This document shows positions 17,257-25,873 of a DNA stretch of 64,000 nucleotides, piece by piece. The notes under the pieces were generated by a model, which was not told where the DNA came from, made no database searches, and saw only the letters and a list, made by a program, of their open reading frames with translations. Made by a program: the position numbers and the translations under genes. This DNA is from Candidatus Stoquefichus sp. SB1. Lineage in GTDB: Bacteria > Bacillota_I > Bacilli_A > Erysipelotrichales > Coprobacillaceae. The stretch is from the NCBI RefSeq assembly GCF_001244545.1, contig NZ_LN852694.1, positions 316,172 to 380,171 of the forward strand, read 5' to 3'. Each line of letters begins with the position of its first letter. Positions within the stretch are counted from its first letter, which is position 1.

Positions 17257-17907
17257 ATGAAATTTACAAAATTAGATTTCAATACATGGGATAGAGCAGA
17301 ACTCTTTCAACACTTTATAAGTGATTTGCGTTGTGTTATGAGTATGAGTGTTAACATTGATATTACAGAATTTTTACAAGTCATTCATAATAAACAATAC
17401 AAATTTTATCCATCAATGATATGGATTATAAGTTCAGCAGTTAATAGTCGCGAAGAATTACGAATGGGATATAATGAAAAAGGAGAAGTTGGAATATGGG
17501 ATTATATTTCACCATATTACACACATTTTCATCAAGAAGATGAAAAGTTTGTAAAATTGGTTATTGAATACAATTCTAACTTTCAAGAATTTTATCAACA
17601 GTTTATAAAAGATATGGAAAAATATCAGAATTATCGATGGTTTGATCAAAAAAATATTCCTTTAAACACATTTGATGTATCTTGTTTGCCATGGATACAT
17701 TATCAAAGTTTTGATATGCATATTTTTGATTCAGGTACATATATAGCACCTGTTATTACTTGGGGAAAGTATAAAGAAAATGAAGATGGAAGAATCATTA
17801 TGCCATTATCTTTAAATATTCATCATGCAGTGGCTGATGGATATCATCTTTGCAGATTTTTTACAGATGTTGAAGACTGTTTAAAAAAGTTTAATAAAGA
17901 ATCATAA
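17257..17907 (+). CDS. cat: Chloramphenicol O-acetyltransferase (type A CAT)
   Basis: 216 aa cytoplasmic trimeric enzyme family that transfers acetyl from acetyl-CoA to chloramphenicol. The catalytic signature is NIHHAVADGYH, with His190 as the general base and Asp194 four residues on, exactly as in known CATs. Other family stretches: FNTWDRAELFQHF at the N-terminus, VNIDITEFLQVI, FYPSMIWIISSAVN and MPLSLNIHH. Length is standard. ATG 17257 lies 6 bases after GGAGG, which is sequestered in the attenuator hairpin. A VOC gene follows 21 bases later and may be co-transcribed. Activity on chloramphenicol is inferred; some relatives are poorly active. Confidence 0.92.
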   Translation: MKFTKLDFNTWDRAELFQHFISDLRCVMSMSVNIDITEFLQVIHNKQYKFYPSMIWIISSAVNSREELRMGYNEKGEVGIWDYISPYYTHFHQEDEKFVKLVIEYNSNFQEFYQQFIKDMEKYQNYRWFDQKNIPLNTFDVSCLPWIHYQSFDMHIFDSGTYIAPVITWGKYKENEDGRIIMPLSLNIHHAVADGYHLCRFFTDVEDCLKKFNKES

Positions 17908-17928
17908 AATATAAATAGGAGAGTATCT

Positions 17929-18351
17929 ATGAAACAAGCTATTGTTCACATTGCCTTAGTTGTCAGAGACTATGACGAAGCAATTGAATTTTACACACAA
18001 AAGTTACACTTTACTTTAGTTGAAGATACATACCAACCTGAACAAGATAAAAGATGGGTCATTGTTTCACCGCCAGGTAGTCAAGGAACAACATTATTAC
18101 TTGCAAAAGCATCGAAACCGATACAAAACAATTTTATTGGTAATCAAGCTGGAGGAAGAGTTTTTCTGTTTTTAGGAACTGATGATTTTTGGAGAGACTA
18201 TCAGGATATCGTTGATCAAAATATTGAAATAGTCAGAAAACCTAAAGAAACTGATTATGGGATTGTTGCTGTTTTCAAAGATTTGTATGGAAATTTATGG
18301 GATTTGGTTCAATTTAATAAAAATCATCCTATTTATAAGAGAATAAAATAA
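17929..18351 (+). CDS. VOC family (glyoxalase-like) protein
   Basis: 140 aa vicinal-oxygen-chelate fold: IVHIALVVRDYDEAIEFYTQ, KLHFTLVEDTYQPEQDKRWV, the glycine-rich GNQAGGRVFLFLGTDDFWRD, and the C-terminal VAVFKDLYGNLWDLVQF carrying the usual metal-ligand Glu/Asp/His region (here VFKDLYGN). ATG 17929 with AGGAGAG upstream. Such proteins are lyases, dioxygenases or antibiotic-binding resistance proteins; the specific role is unknown. Its position behind cat makes a detoxification role plausible. Confidence 0.85.
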   Translation: MKQAIVHIALVVRDYDEAIEFYTQKLHFTLVEDTYQPEQDKRWVIVSPPGSQGTTLLLAKASKPIQNNFIGNQAGGRVFLFLGTDDFWRDYQDIVDQNIEIVRKPKETDYGIVAVFKDLYGNLWDLVQFNKNHPIYKRIK

Positions 18352-18402
18352 AAAGATGTATTTTGCTCCATATTGAAATGGAGCTTTTATTATGCATCTT
18401 TT
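18351..18402. terminator. Bidirectional terminator between convergent genes
   Basis: Inner stem GCTCCAT/ATGGAGC (18365-18384) with a TTTTATT tail on the + side, and an outer AAAAGATG/CATCTTTT pair. It serves the VOC gene (+) and overlaps the end of the LysR gene (-). Confidence 0.7.
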
Positions 18403-19277
18403 TCTAGTTCTCTTCTTAATGTTTTTAAAAATTGTTCTGCTGCACGTGAAAAAATTTGATATTTTTTCCATGCTAAAGTTAAACCAACTTCTAATTGAGG
18501 TTCTAATGGACGAAAACATAGTGGGCTTTCACCAGTTGTATTAATGAGTTTATCTAATGTTAAAGCATAAATATTTCCTTCCTCAACAACTAAAGAAGCA
18601 TTATAAATTAAATTATATGTAGCAACAATATTTAATTGATTAAAATCACTATTCATCCAACCAGAAATTTCATTTCTGACTAATTTTTGATGTGAACAAA
18701 TTAACGGAATGTTTTTTAAATGATCAGCTGTGATGGTCTTTAAAGAAGCTAAAGGGCTATCTTTACGCATAAGTAATCCCCAGATATCCTTATCAGGTAA
18801 TTTCAAAAAATCATATTTTGAAACGTCAGCCGGTTCTACAAATATTCCAAAGTCTAATAGTCCTTTTTCAATACGATCAGCAACATCTTGAGCATTACCA
18901 CTATATAAATGAAATTTGATATCAGGGTATTCTTGTTGACATTTTTGAATAACTTTAGCAATCAGTCTCATGCCCTTTGTCTCGCCACCGCCAATATAGA
19001 CATCTCCACTTATCGATATATCTGAACGCATAATATCACTTTCTGTTTTTTCTACCAGATTAACAATTTCTTCAGCTCTATTTCGCAAGAACATACCATC
19101 TTCTGTGAGTGTGATTTTCCGATTTCCACGGATAAATAACTGTTTCCCTAATTCATCCTCTAACTCTTTCATTTGTCGAGAAAGGGTTGGTTGAGTCATA
19201 TGTAAATGTTCGGCTGCACCAGAAATTGTTTCTTCACGAGCAATAGCTAAAAAATATTGTAAAACTCGAAATTCCAT
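18390..19277 (-). CDS. LysR family transcriptional regulator
   Basis: 295 aa. N-terminal winged helix MEFRVLQYFLAIAREETISG then AAEHLHMTQPTLSRQMKELE is the LysR HTH, followed by a periplasmic-binding-like effector domain from about residue 90. ATG 19277 is preferred: AAGGGGTG lies 6 bases upstream; an in-frame GTG three codons earlier overlaps that RBS. Divergent from the 19405-22310 cluster (small protein, flavodoxin-like reductase, DUF3737, MalY-type lyase), its probable target. Effector unknown. Confidence 0.92.
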   Translation of the reverse strand: MEFRVLQYFLAIAREETISGAAEHLHMTQPTLSRQMKELEDELGKQLFIRGNRKITLTEDGMFLRNRAEEIVNLVEKTESDIMRSDISISGDVYIGGGETKGMRLIAKVIQKCQQEYPDIKFHLYSGNAQDVADRIEKGLLDFGIFVEPADVSKYDFLKLPDKDIWGLLMRKDSPLASLKTITADHLKNIPLICSHQKLVRNEISGWMNSDFNQLNIVATYNLIYNASLVVEEGNIYALTLDKLINTTGESPLCFRPLEPQLEVGLTLAWKKYQIFSRAAEQFLKTLRRELEKDA

Positions 19278-19335
19278 AAATTTCACCCCTTTTTATTATT
19301 ATACATTTCATAGCTATGCTTATCAAGTATGGAAT

Positions 19336-19350
19336 CCTATTTGATATAGG
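19336..19350. promoter_or_regulatory. Candidate LysR operator
   Basis: CCTAT-TTGAT-ATAGG, a perfect 5+5+5 palindrome midway between the divergent LysR gene and the redox cluster, with related ATTTGATA repeats on both sides (19325-19360). Binding is inferred from position. Confidence 0.4.
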
Positions 19351-19404
19351 TATTTGATAATACTAAAAGGAGGTTTTATAATGTTTTTCAGGAGGCGATA
19401 ATGA

Positions 19405-19647
19405 GTGGATAATCCATTGTCAAATGAAGCAATTGTCAGAAACTTACAAGATGCAGGTTGTGATCATATGCAAATTCAAAAGTTTATACAGTATTTAGAA
19501 AGTCAAGATATTCAAAAACAATTATCATTTTTAAAATGTCATCGTTGTACTCTCATAAATGAAGTACACAATGTCCAAAAGAAAATAGATTGTTTAGATT
19601 ATTTAATTTATCAGTTAAAAAAGGGGGAATGCACTTATGAAAAATAA
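19405..19647 (+). CDS. Small helical Cys-containing protein
   Basis: 80 aa, GTG 19405 with AGGAGG 9 bases upstream. Helical, with LSFLKCHRCTLINEVHNVQK then KIDCLDYLIYQLKKGE; the CxxC and the IDCLDYLIYQ pattern recur in small proteins next to flavodoxin-like reductases, and the latter resembles the effector end of some MerR proteins. Overlaps the next gene by 11 bases, so translationally coupled to the reductase. No function assigned. Confidence 0.7.
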   Translation: MDNPLSNEAIVRNLQDAGCDHMQIQKFIQYLESQDIQKQLSFLKCHRCTLINEVHNVQKKIDCLDYLIYQLKKGECTYEK

Positions 19648-20185
19648 AAAGATTCTTATCATTTCAAGTAGTTTTCGTTTGAATGGCAATTCAGATACAT
19701 TAGCAGATGCTTTTCAAAAAGGAGCCTTAGAAAAACAACATGAAGTAGAAAAGATTTCTTTAAGAGACTATGATTTCCATTTTTGTCAAGGATGTCTTGC
19801 TTGCCAAAAAGGGAAACCATGTGTTTTAAAAGATGATGCTTCTTTCATTATTGAGAAAATGAAAAATTCAGATGTCATTGTTTTTGTAACACCTATTTAT
19901 TTTTATGAAATGAGTGGACAAATGAAAACTTTACTTGATCGCAGCAATCCATTATTTGTCAGTCAGTATCAATTTAGAGATATCTATTTATTAGCAACTT
20001 CAGCTGATGATGATGAAACAGCAATGGATGGAGCCATACTGGGATTAAATGGTTGGATAAAATGTTTTGAAAAAGCTTCATTAAAAGGTGTCGTTAAGGG
20101 TTTAGGTTTAGACCAATATGGTGATGTCAAAAAAGATACACATATTTTAAAACAAGCTTATTTAATGGGGAAAAGTATTGAATAA
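19637..20185 (+). CDS. NADPH-dependent FMN reductase / flavodoxin-like oxidoreductase
   Basis: 182 aa with a flavodoxin-like fold. KILIISSSFRLNGNSDTLAD is the FMN phosphate loop, and GCLACQKGKPCVLKDDASFI is the conserved Cys-bearing stretch of the multimeric flavodoxin/iron-sulphur flavoprotein subgroup. VFVTPIYFYEMSGQMKTLLD is the second flavin-contact motif. ATG 19637 behind AAAGGGGG. It likely reduces quinones, azo or nitro compounds with NAD(P)H, cytoplasmic. It is part of the LysR-controlled cluster. Confidence 0.9.
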   Translation: MKNKKILIISSSFRLNGNSDTLADAFQKGALEKQHEVEKISLRDYDFHFCQGCLACQKGKPCVLKDDASFIIEKMKNSDVIVFVTPIYFYEMSGQMKTLLDRSNPLFVSQYQFRDIYLLATSADDDETAMDGAILGLNGWIKCFEKASLKGVVKGLGLDQYGDVKKDTHILKQAYLMGKSIE

Positions 20186-20248
20186 ATCAAAATATATTTG
20201 ATATACAAAGCAATAATCATTGAATGAAAGGTAAAGAAAGGGAATAAA

Positions 20249-21133
20249 ATGAAAAATATAAAACAACAATTTTTAACAGGAGAAAGAGCATTATTTCAAA
20301 GTGCTGATTTAAAAATCGAGGATTGTGTCTTTGCTGATGGAGAATCACCACTAAAAGAAAGTCATCATATCGATATTGAACAGAGTATCTTTAGATGGAA
20401 ATATCCTTTATGGTATTGTCAAAATATCAAAGTGATGAATTCAACTTTATTAGAAACAGCACGTTCTGGAATTTGGTATACAAATCATATTGAAATCAGT
20501 GACAGTATTATAGAAGCACCTAAAACATTTCGTAGAGCAAGTGACATTCATTTAAACAATGTTGATATGCCAATTGCTTTAGAATCATTTTGGAATTGTC
20601 AAAATATCACTTTAAAAAACGTTACAGCAAGAGGTGATTATTTTGCAATGAATAGTGAGAATATTGTCATAAGTGGATTGAATTTAACAGGAAACTATTG
20701 TTTTGATGGATGTAAGAATATAGAAATTCATGATTCAAAATTAATATCTAAAGATGCTTTTTGGAATTGTGAAAATGTCATTGTTTATGATTCAATTATT
20801 ATTGGAGAATATTTGGCATGGAATACAAAAAATATCACATTTATCAACTGTACAATTGAAAGTTTACAGGGATTATGTTATATCGAGAATCTAAAAATGG
20901 TGAACTGTAAACTTATCAATACAACTTTGGCATTTGAATATTGTTCACATGTTGATGCTCATATTGTTTCACATGTGGATAGTATTATGAATCCTGTATC
21001 TGGTACAATTCAAGTTCAAAGTATTGGTGAATTGATTTTAGATGAAAAAAAGATTGATCCGTCAAAAGTGGATGTTATTGTTGAACAGCCTACAATAACA
21101 AAAGAAGTTTTAACAGAATGTGTCTGTAGTTAG
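20249..21133 (+). CDS. DUF3737 family right-handed beta-helix protein
   Basis: 294 aa, ATG 20249 with AAAGGG upstream. Successive coils of about 20 residues repeat the pattern x-N-I-x-(I/V)-x-(N/D)-S, e.g. YCQNIKVMNSTLLETARSGI, NCQNITLKNVTARGDYFAMN, SENIVISGLNLTGNYCFDGC and NCENVIVYDSIIIGEYLAWN, giving a left-over-right beta-solenoid. No signal peptide. This is the DUF3737 family, commonly found beside LysR regulators and flavodoxin-like proteins. Function unknown. Confidence 0.88.
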   Translation: MKNIKQQFLTGERALFQSADLKIEDCVFADGESPLKESHHIDIEQSIFRWKYPLWYCQNIKVMNSTLLETARSGIWYTNHIEISDSIIEAPKTFRRASDIHLNNVDMPIALESFWNCQNITLKNVTARGDYFAMNSENIVISGLNLTGNYCFDGCKNIEIHDSKLISKDAFWNCENVIVYDSIIIGEYLAWNTKNITFINCTIESLQGLCYIENLKMVNCKLINTTLAFEYCSHVDAHIVSHVDSIMNPVSGTIQVQSIGELILDEKKIDPSKVDVIVEQPTITKEVLTECVCS

Positions 21134-21143
21134 GAGAATGAAT

Positions 21144-22310
21144 ATGAGCTATCATTTTTCAAAACTAACCAATCGCTACAATACTCATTCATTAAAGTGG
21201 GATGTAGAATCAGATGAGTTACCTATGTGGGTTGCTGATATGGATTTTGAAACAGCACCAGAAATTATTGATGCTTTGCATCAAAGGGTAAATCATGGCA
21301 TCTTTGGTTATAATATAGTCCCGGATGAATATTTTGAAAGTATTCAAAACTGGTGGTCATCTTATCATCATTATGAAATGAAAAAAGAATGGATGATGTT
21401 TTGTACAGGTGTTGTTCCTGCTATTTCATCAATTGTTAGAAAAATTACAACAGTAGGAGAAAATGTCTTAATTCAATCACCTGTCTATAATATTTTTTAT
21501 AATTCTATTGTTAATAATGGAAGACATGTTTTATCTAGTGATTTGATCTATGATGGTAATGAGTATCATATTGATTTCCATGACTTAGAAGTAAAATTGG
21601 CCATGCCACAAACCACTTTAATGATTTTATGTAATCCTCATAATCCAATTGGGAAAATATGGGATCATAAGACACTTCAACGAATTGGTGAATTATGTGC
21701 GAAACATCATGTGATTGTTTTATCTGATGAAATTCATTGTGATATCACAAGTCCAAATCATGAATACGTTCCTTTTGCTAGTGTTTCTCAAACAAATTTA
21801 ATGAATAGTATCACTTGCATAGCACCAACAAAAGCTTTTAATTTAGCTGGTTTACAAACAGCTTGTATTGTTGCTGCGAATCCTATTTTGTATCAAAAAG
21901 TCAATCGTGGAATCAATACAGATGAAGTAGCTGAGCCTAATAGTTTTGCAGTTACTGCCTCAATCGCTGCATTTCAAAAAGGCAAACCATGGTTAGATGA
22001 ATTAAAAGTTTATATCCATAACAATAAACAAATAGCTATTCAATTTATTTGGGATTATTTACCACAATTACATGTTATTCCATCACAAGCTACATATCTG
22101 TTATGGATAGATTGTTCTGGCATTAGTAATGATAGTGTAGAACTTGTTGAATTCATCAGAAGAAAGACAGGTTTATATTTATCTGATGGATATGAATATG
22201 GTGAAAATGGAAAATGTTTTATGCGCATGAACGTTGCTTGTCCAGTTTCTCGTTTAAAAGATGGTTTAACAAGACTCCAAACAGGTATATTGGCATATTT
22301 GGATCAATAA
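21144..22310 (+). CDS. MalY/PatB family aminotransferase or cystathionine beta-lyase
   Basis: 388 aa PLP fold-type I enzyme. MSYHFSKLTNRYNTHSLKWD and LPMWVADMDFETAPEI are MalY/PatB starts; LCNPHNPIGKIWDHKTL and VIVLSDEIHCDITSPNHEYV carry the cofactor Asn and Asp; K230 in CIAPTKAFNLAGLQTA binds PLP; the Arg near FMRMNVACP binds the substrate carboxylate. Best guess is C-S beta-lyase (cystathionine to homocysteine) activity. ATG 21144 has GGAG 7 bases upstream; an ATG two codons earlier is too close. Last large gene of the LysR-controlled cluster. Confidence 0.92.
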   Translation: MSYHFSKLTNRYNTHSLKWDVESDELPMWVADMDFETAPEIIDALHQRVNHGIFGYNIVPDEYFESIQNWWSSYHHYEMKKEWMMFCTGVVPAISSIVRKITTVGENVLIQSPVYNIFYNSIVNNGRHVLSSDLIYDGNEYHIDFHDLEVKLAMPQTTLMILCNPHNPIGKIWDHKTLQRIGELCAKHHVIVLSDEIHCDITSPNHEYVPFASVSQTNLMNSITCIAPTKAFNLAGLQTACIVAANPILYQKVNRGINTDEVAEPNSFAVTASIAAFQKGKPWLDELKVYIHNNKQIAIQFIWDYLPQLHVIPSQATYLLWIDCSGISNDSVELVEFIRRKTGLYLSDGYEYGENGKCFMRMNVACPVSRLKDGLTRLQTGILAYLDQ

Positions 22311-22340
22311 ATTTTCATTTAAACAAAGGGGGAATCATTA

Positions 22341-22631
22341 ATGTATGCCATTTCTGATATAAAGAAAATGATACAGTGGTACCAGTTAAAAATATATATT
22401 AATGATTTAAAAGAGCGATTAGAAGATTTAGATGAAATAAAGAATCTGATGAATAATTATCATGTTCATTGTCAGAACATTTTATTTCAATATTTTTATC
22501 AAAATGACATGACTTTTGATGGATTTATTCAGTATCAGAATTTTAATTTTAAAGAATCTGAAATGAATTATTTAAATCTCTATATATCTTTAGAATTATT
22601 AAAACATCAACAATATGAATTTCTTATGTAA
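22341..22631 (+). CDS. Hypothetical helical protein
   Basis: 96 aa, ATG 22341, RBS AAAGGGGG. Rich in Tyr, Phe and Asn, mostly helical (LKIYINDLKERLEDLDEIKN then LMNNYHVHCQNILFQYFYQN). No known motif. It lies 30 bases after the aminotransferase and before a strong terminator, so it ends that operon. Confidence 0.6.
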   Translation: MYAISDIKKMIQWYQLKIYINDLKERLEDLDEIKNLMNNYHVHCQNILFQYFYQNDMTFDGFIQYQNFNFKESEMNYLNLYISLELLKHQQYEFLM

Positions 22632-22660
22632 AAACAGTTCAAATGAATTGAACTGTTTTT
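22630..22660. terminator. Bidirectional terminator
   Basis: AAAAACAGTTCAA and its complement form a 13-bp stem with loop ATGAA between the convergent 22341 (+) and 22665 (-) genes. A/T runs on both sides. Confidence 0.88.
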
Positions 22661-22664
22661 ACAA

Positions 22665-22916
22665 TTATGACATCTGTGAAGCAAATTTTTGTTTAGTCTG
22701 CATGATTTTTTGTGGTTCAGCCTGTTCAGTTGGATACCAGCCTTTAGCAGCCATCTTTTTGTAAATTTCATTTTGCATTGTTAAAGTATCACAAAGGGCT
22801 TTATCAAAAGCATTATGAACATTATCTGTATTTGATTCAATTGTTCCATGTAAATACAAATCTGAGACACCTTTGATTGTCATTAATAGACTTTCCATTA
22901 AACATTTATCATCCAT
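22665..22916 (-). CDS. Coat F-type spore coat protein
   Basis: 83 aa. The pattern ESLLMTIKGVSDLYLHGTIE then MQNEIYKKMAAKGWYPTEQA EP matches the CotF-like domain, whose C-terminal GWYxxxQA motif is characteristic. Preceded by AAGGAATG-type RBS. It forms a pair with the similar small gene at 22941. A structural spore coat role is inferred from family; it is one of few hints here that the organism sporulates. Confidence 0.78.
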   Translation of the reverse strand: MDDKCLMESLLMTIKGVSDLYLHGTIESNTDNVHNAFDKALCDTLTMQNEIYKKMAAKGWYPTEQAEPQKIMQTKQKFASQMS

Positions 22917-22940
22917 ATATAAACATTCCTTTCTTTTTTG

Positions 22941-23114
22941 TTATAAGAGATTTAAAAATTGTTGAAATAATTGTTCGTGTTCATTTACAAGTTGTGTCAC
23001 ATAGTTTTTTAATTCATTATCCTGAATTTTAGAAGCAACCTCTAAACATTGTGTTTTCATAAATTTTTCGTGACCTAATGCATCTTCAATATAAAGCAAT
23101 TCTTTGGGACTCAT
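22941..23114 (-). CDS. Small coat-associated/DUF protein
   Basis: 57 aa from ATG 23114, chosen because GGAGGTG is 6 bases upstream. MSPKELLYIEDALGHEKFMK then NYVTQLVNEHEQLFQQFLNL is the pattern of short two-helix proteins found next to CotF-type genes in spore-forming Firmicutes. It has the E..LxHE and EHxxLFQxFL motifs of that group. Lies 24 bases upstream of the CotF-like gene, same operon. Confidence 0.7.
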   Translation of the reverse strand: MSPKELLYIEDALGHEKFMKTQCLEVASKIQDNELKNYVTQLVNEHEQLFQQFLNLL

Positions 23115-23188
23115 GATTTCACCTCCATATTCAGTTTTCACAACTTTATCATAAACATACATAGACTTTTTAATTCCTAAATATTGAC

Positions 23189-23218
23189 AAAAAAAGAATG
23201 CTGGGCATTCTTTTTTTT
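23189..23218 (-). terminator. Terminator
   Basis: GAATGC-TGG-GCATTC flanked by A-run and T-run; works on both strands. It lies upstream of the coat genes and directly downstream of the 23223 gene, reading on the - strand. Confidence 0.75.
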
Positions 23219-23222
23219 AAGT

Positions 23223-23720
23223 TTATTTTTTTCGATAATAACGTAAATGACAAATGTCATCACCTTTAGCAATTGTTTTTTGTAAATCTAACTGACAGCC
23301 ATAAGCTTCACCTATACCACGATCTCCACACATTGCAATATCACAATACATTGCAATTTCTTCATCACTGCAGCCAGCTTTTTGCCATGCTTTTACTAAA
23401 GGGCAATAATGAAAATGAATTTCTAATTGATCATCACTACAGTTTTGAATTTTCATTTCAAAAACCCATTGAGCTGGTTTGGTAAAGAGTGTTTTTTGTA
23501 ATCCTTTAAGACTTTTTGTTTGTCCTTTTTTGATGAGTTCTTCACCCTGTGATAAACCACAACGACGAATAGCTGAAGGTCCAATTTCCATTGGGTCGAC
23601 ACCCTTTTTTTGAGCTTCATCACAAAGAAGATAAAGCCAACTCGCTCTTTGTTCTAACTGACCACGAACAGCAGTTATAATAGGATTTTTAATTTGAGGT
23701 TCATTATGAATAATTGACAT
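23223..23720 (-). CDS. L-2-amino-thiazoline-4-carboxylic acid hydrolase family protein
   Basis: 165 aa. The family pattern is visible: PIITAVRGQLEQRASWLYLL near the start, IRRCGLSQGEELI in the middle, then FHYCPLVKAWQKAGCSDEEI and CDIAMCGDRGIGEAYGCQLD, with conserved His, Cys and acidic residues. Members hydrolyse the thiazoline ring of ATC to S- or N-carbamoyl-cysteine or are uncharacterised relatives. The substrate here is unknown. Single gene, - strand. Confidence 0.82.
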   Translation of the reverse strand: MSIIHNEPQIKNPIITAVRGQLEQRASWLYLLCDEAQKKGVDPMEIGPSAIRRCGLSQGEELIKKGQTKSLKGLQKTLFTKPAQWVFEMKIQNCSDDQLEIHFHYCPLVKAWQKAGCSDEEIAMYCDIAMCGDRGIGEAYGCQLDLQKTIAKGDDICHLRYYRKK

Positions 23721-23876
23721 TGGTTAACATCCTTTCTTTTTTATTATTATAGCATTTTTTATAATGATATGAATAAATATAAAGAAAAGAGTTTAATAAA
23801 AATATTATGAATAAGGTTATTTTACTTTTAGGATAAAAAAGTGGTAAAATAGAATTAAAGAAGGAGATGAAGTTTT

Positions 23877-24170
23877 ATGAATAATTTAAGTGAAGATTTA
23901 AAAAAGGTTTTGTTAGCTGGATTAGGAGCAGTGGCTGTAACAGCTGAAAAATCTAAGGAAGTGGTAGAACAGTTAGTTAAAAAAGGTGAACTAACAGTGG
24001 AACAGGGAAAAGTTTTAAATGAAGAATTAAAACATACAGTTGCAGAAAAATTAAGAGAACCAGTCAATGCCCAAAAAGTGAGTCAGGATTTAGAAAAACT
24101 CAATTCTCAGGATTTAGAGTTATTGAAGGCTAAGATTGAAGAATTACAAAGACAAGAGAATGAAGAATAA
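23877..24170 (+). CDS. Phasin-like coiled-coil protein
   Basis: 97 aa, ATG 23877 with AAGGAGATG upstream. Starts NNLSEDLKKVLLAGLGAVAV, then a long charged helix (EVVEQLVKKGELTVEQGKVL, ending KAKIEELQRQENEE). This is the phasin/PhaF-like family found in many Firmicutes directly upstream of an AarF/UbiB kinase gene. It overlaps the kinase start by 11 bases. It probably works with that kinase; no PHA synthesis gene is present here. Confidence 0.8.
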   Translation: MNNLSEDLKKVLLAGLGAVAVTAEKSKEVVEQLVKKGELTVEQGKVLNEELKHTVAEKLREPVNAQKVSQDLEKLNSQDLELLKAKIEELQRQENEE

Positions 24171-25758
24171 ACATCAAACATTAAGTAGTAAGCGTCGTTT
24201 AGCTCAGATTGTCACTATTTTAAGAAAACATCATTTAGCAAAAGGAATTGATCCTGTTAAGTTTCGGATGATATTAGAAGACTTAGGACCTACATTTGTC
24301 AAGATTGGACAAATTATGGCTTCTAGACAGGATATGTTTTCACAACGTTATTGTCAGGAATTGGTTAAATTAAGAGATAATGTTGCACCAATGACTATGC
24401 AAACTGTGAGAACTGTCATTGAAGAAGAATATGGGACAGAATTAGAAAAGATTTTTGCACACTTTGAGGAAGAACCTTTAGGTAGTGCATCAATTGCTCA
24501 AGTGCATAAGGCAACTTTAAAAGATGGTCGTGATATTGTTGTGAAAGTCCAAAGACCACATATCTATGAAATGATGGAAAGAGATATTTCTTTGGTTCGT
24601 CGTGCAATCAAATTATTGCGATTGAATGAAGTATTAGGTAGTGTTGTTGATTTAAATATTGTATTAGATGAATTTTGGCATACGGCTAAAGAAGAGATGG
24701 ATTTTTTAAATGAGGCTGAATTTGCCAGACGTTTTTGCCATCTTAATGAAAATATAGTCTATATTGGCTCACCTGTTATTGAAACAGAATACAGTACAAG
24801 TAAAGTACTGGTCATGGAGTATATTGCTGGTTATGAAATTGATGATTTGCATCAATTAACAAAAAATGGTTATGATACTCAAGAAATTGCTGCTAAATTA
24901 GCTGAAAATTATATAAAACAAATCGTTGATGATGGCTTTTTTCATGCTGATCCTCATCCTGGTAATTTGCGTATTAGAGATGGAAAAATTGTTTGGATTG
25001 ATTTTGGAATGATGGGTATTTTAGGACATGCGGAAAAGGATTTGATGAAAAATGCTGTTTTAGCAATTGGCGAGAATGATACCCAGAAATTAGTTGATGT
25101 GATTTTGACATTAGGAGAACACGATGATCGTATTGACTATACCTTGTTTTATGATCACATAGAAACTTTTATGTCTCACTATGTGAGCATGGATTTAACG
25201 GATATTAATTTAGGAGATGTTGTACAGGAAATTTTTACGATTGCACATCGTCATCGTATTTCTATGCCAAAAGGTGTGAGTATGTTAGCACGAGGACTCG
25301 TAACAATTGAAAGTACTGTTATGTTGATAGATCCGCATATTAGTATTATAGAAATTGCTGCCAATCATGTTGCAAGTCATATGGCAAATCAATTTGATCT
25401 AAAAAAAGAATTAACCAATTCTGCCCATAAGATTTATGAATCAACTCAAAATGCTTTAGATATTCCTATCCATCTTTCAGAAGTGATCAGAATGATGATG
25501 AAGGGTCGACTAAAAATTAATCTAGATATTATGGATTCTAGTGTTCCATTAACAACTATTAATCATATGGTTAATAAATTGGTTGTTGGTATTGTGAGTG
25601 CGGGATTATTGATGGCAAGTAGTCTTTTGTGTACAACCCAAATGACTCCCAAAGTTTTTGGTATTCCTGCGTTAGGATTTATTGGTTATATGACAGCAGT
25701 TGGCTTAGGTATTTGGCTGTTATTGACAGTTCTGAAAGAAAAAAGACATAAAAAATAA
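24160..25758 (+). CDS. ABC1/UbiB (AarF) family atypical kinase
   Basis: 532 aa. Family motifs: LGPTFVKIGQIMASRQDMFS (KxGQ motif), EEPLGSASIAQVHKATLKDG (alanine-rich nucleotide loop), VVKVQRPHIYEMMERDISLV (catalytic Lys), GFFHADPHPGNLRI (HADxHPGN) and IVWIDFGMMG (DFG-like). Two membrane helices at the C-terminus (VGIVSAGLLMASSLL; LGFIGYMTAVGLGIWLLLTV). In proteobacteria UbiB supports quinone synthesis; in Firmicutes the role is unclear. ATG 24160 overlaps the phasin-like stop. Strong terminator at 25835. Confidence 0.94.
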   Translation: MKNKHQTLSSKRRLAQIVTILRKHHLAKGIDPVKFRMILEDLGPTFVKIGQIMASRQDMFSQRYCQELVKLRDNVAPMTMQTVRTVIEEEYGTELEKIFAHFEEEPLGSASIAQVHKATLKDGRDIVVKVQRPHIYEMMERDISLVRRAIKLLRLNEVLGSVVDLNIVLDEFWHTAKEEMDFLNEAEFARRFCHLNENIVYIGSPVIETEYSTSKVLVMEYIAGYEIDDLHQLTKNGYDTQEIAAKLAENYIKQIVDDGFFHADPHPGNLRIRDGKIVWIDFGMMGILGHAEKDLMKNAVLAIGENDTQKLVDVILTLGEHDDRIDYTLFYDHIETFMSHYVSMDLTDINLGDVVQEIFTIAHRHRISMPKGVSMLARGLVTIESTVMLIDPHISIIEIAANHVASHMANQFDLKKELTNSAHKIYESTQNALDIPIHLSEVIRMMMKGRLKINLDIMDSSVPLTTINHMVNKLVVGIVSAGLLMASSLLCTTQMTPKVFGIPALGFIGYMTAVGLGIWLLLTVLKEKRHKK

Positions 25759-25801
25759 AAAAAAGCGTGACATTACATAAAATTTGTTATATAGTATATT
25801 T

Positions 25802-25873
25802 GCCCATTTCAATGATGGGCATTACAAACCGCTTGAGCAGATGTGGAATCCTTACACATCTGCTCGTTTTTTT
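25802..25873 (+). terminator. Tandem hairpins, the second a strong terminator
   Basis: GCCCAT/ATGGGC (25803-25820) then GAGCAGATGTG/CACATCTGCTC (25835-25865, loop of 9) followed by GTTTTTTT. Ends the phasin/UbiB operon. Confidence 0.88.

Noticed and set aside
19381-19401. A 6-codon frame (MFFRRR) with AAGGAGG upstream, as a leader peptide for the redox cluster
   Set aside because: The frame is created by the RBS of the next gene, and no masking hairpin is seen. Possible but not supported.
23877-24170. Polyhydroxyalkanoate granule function for the phasin-like protein
   Set aside because: No PHA synthase or related gene is present; the pairing with UbiB points to another role.
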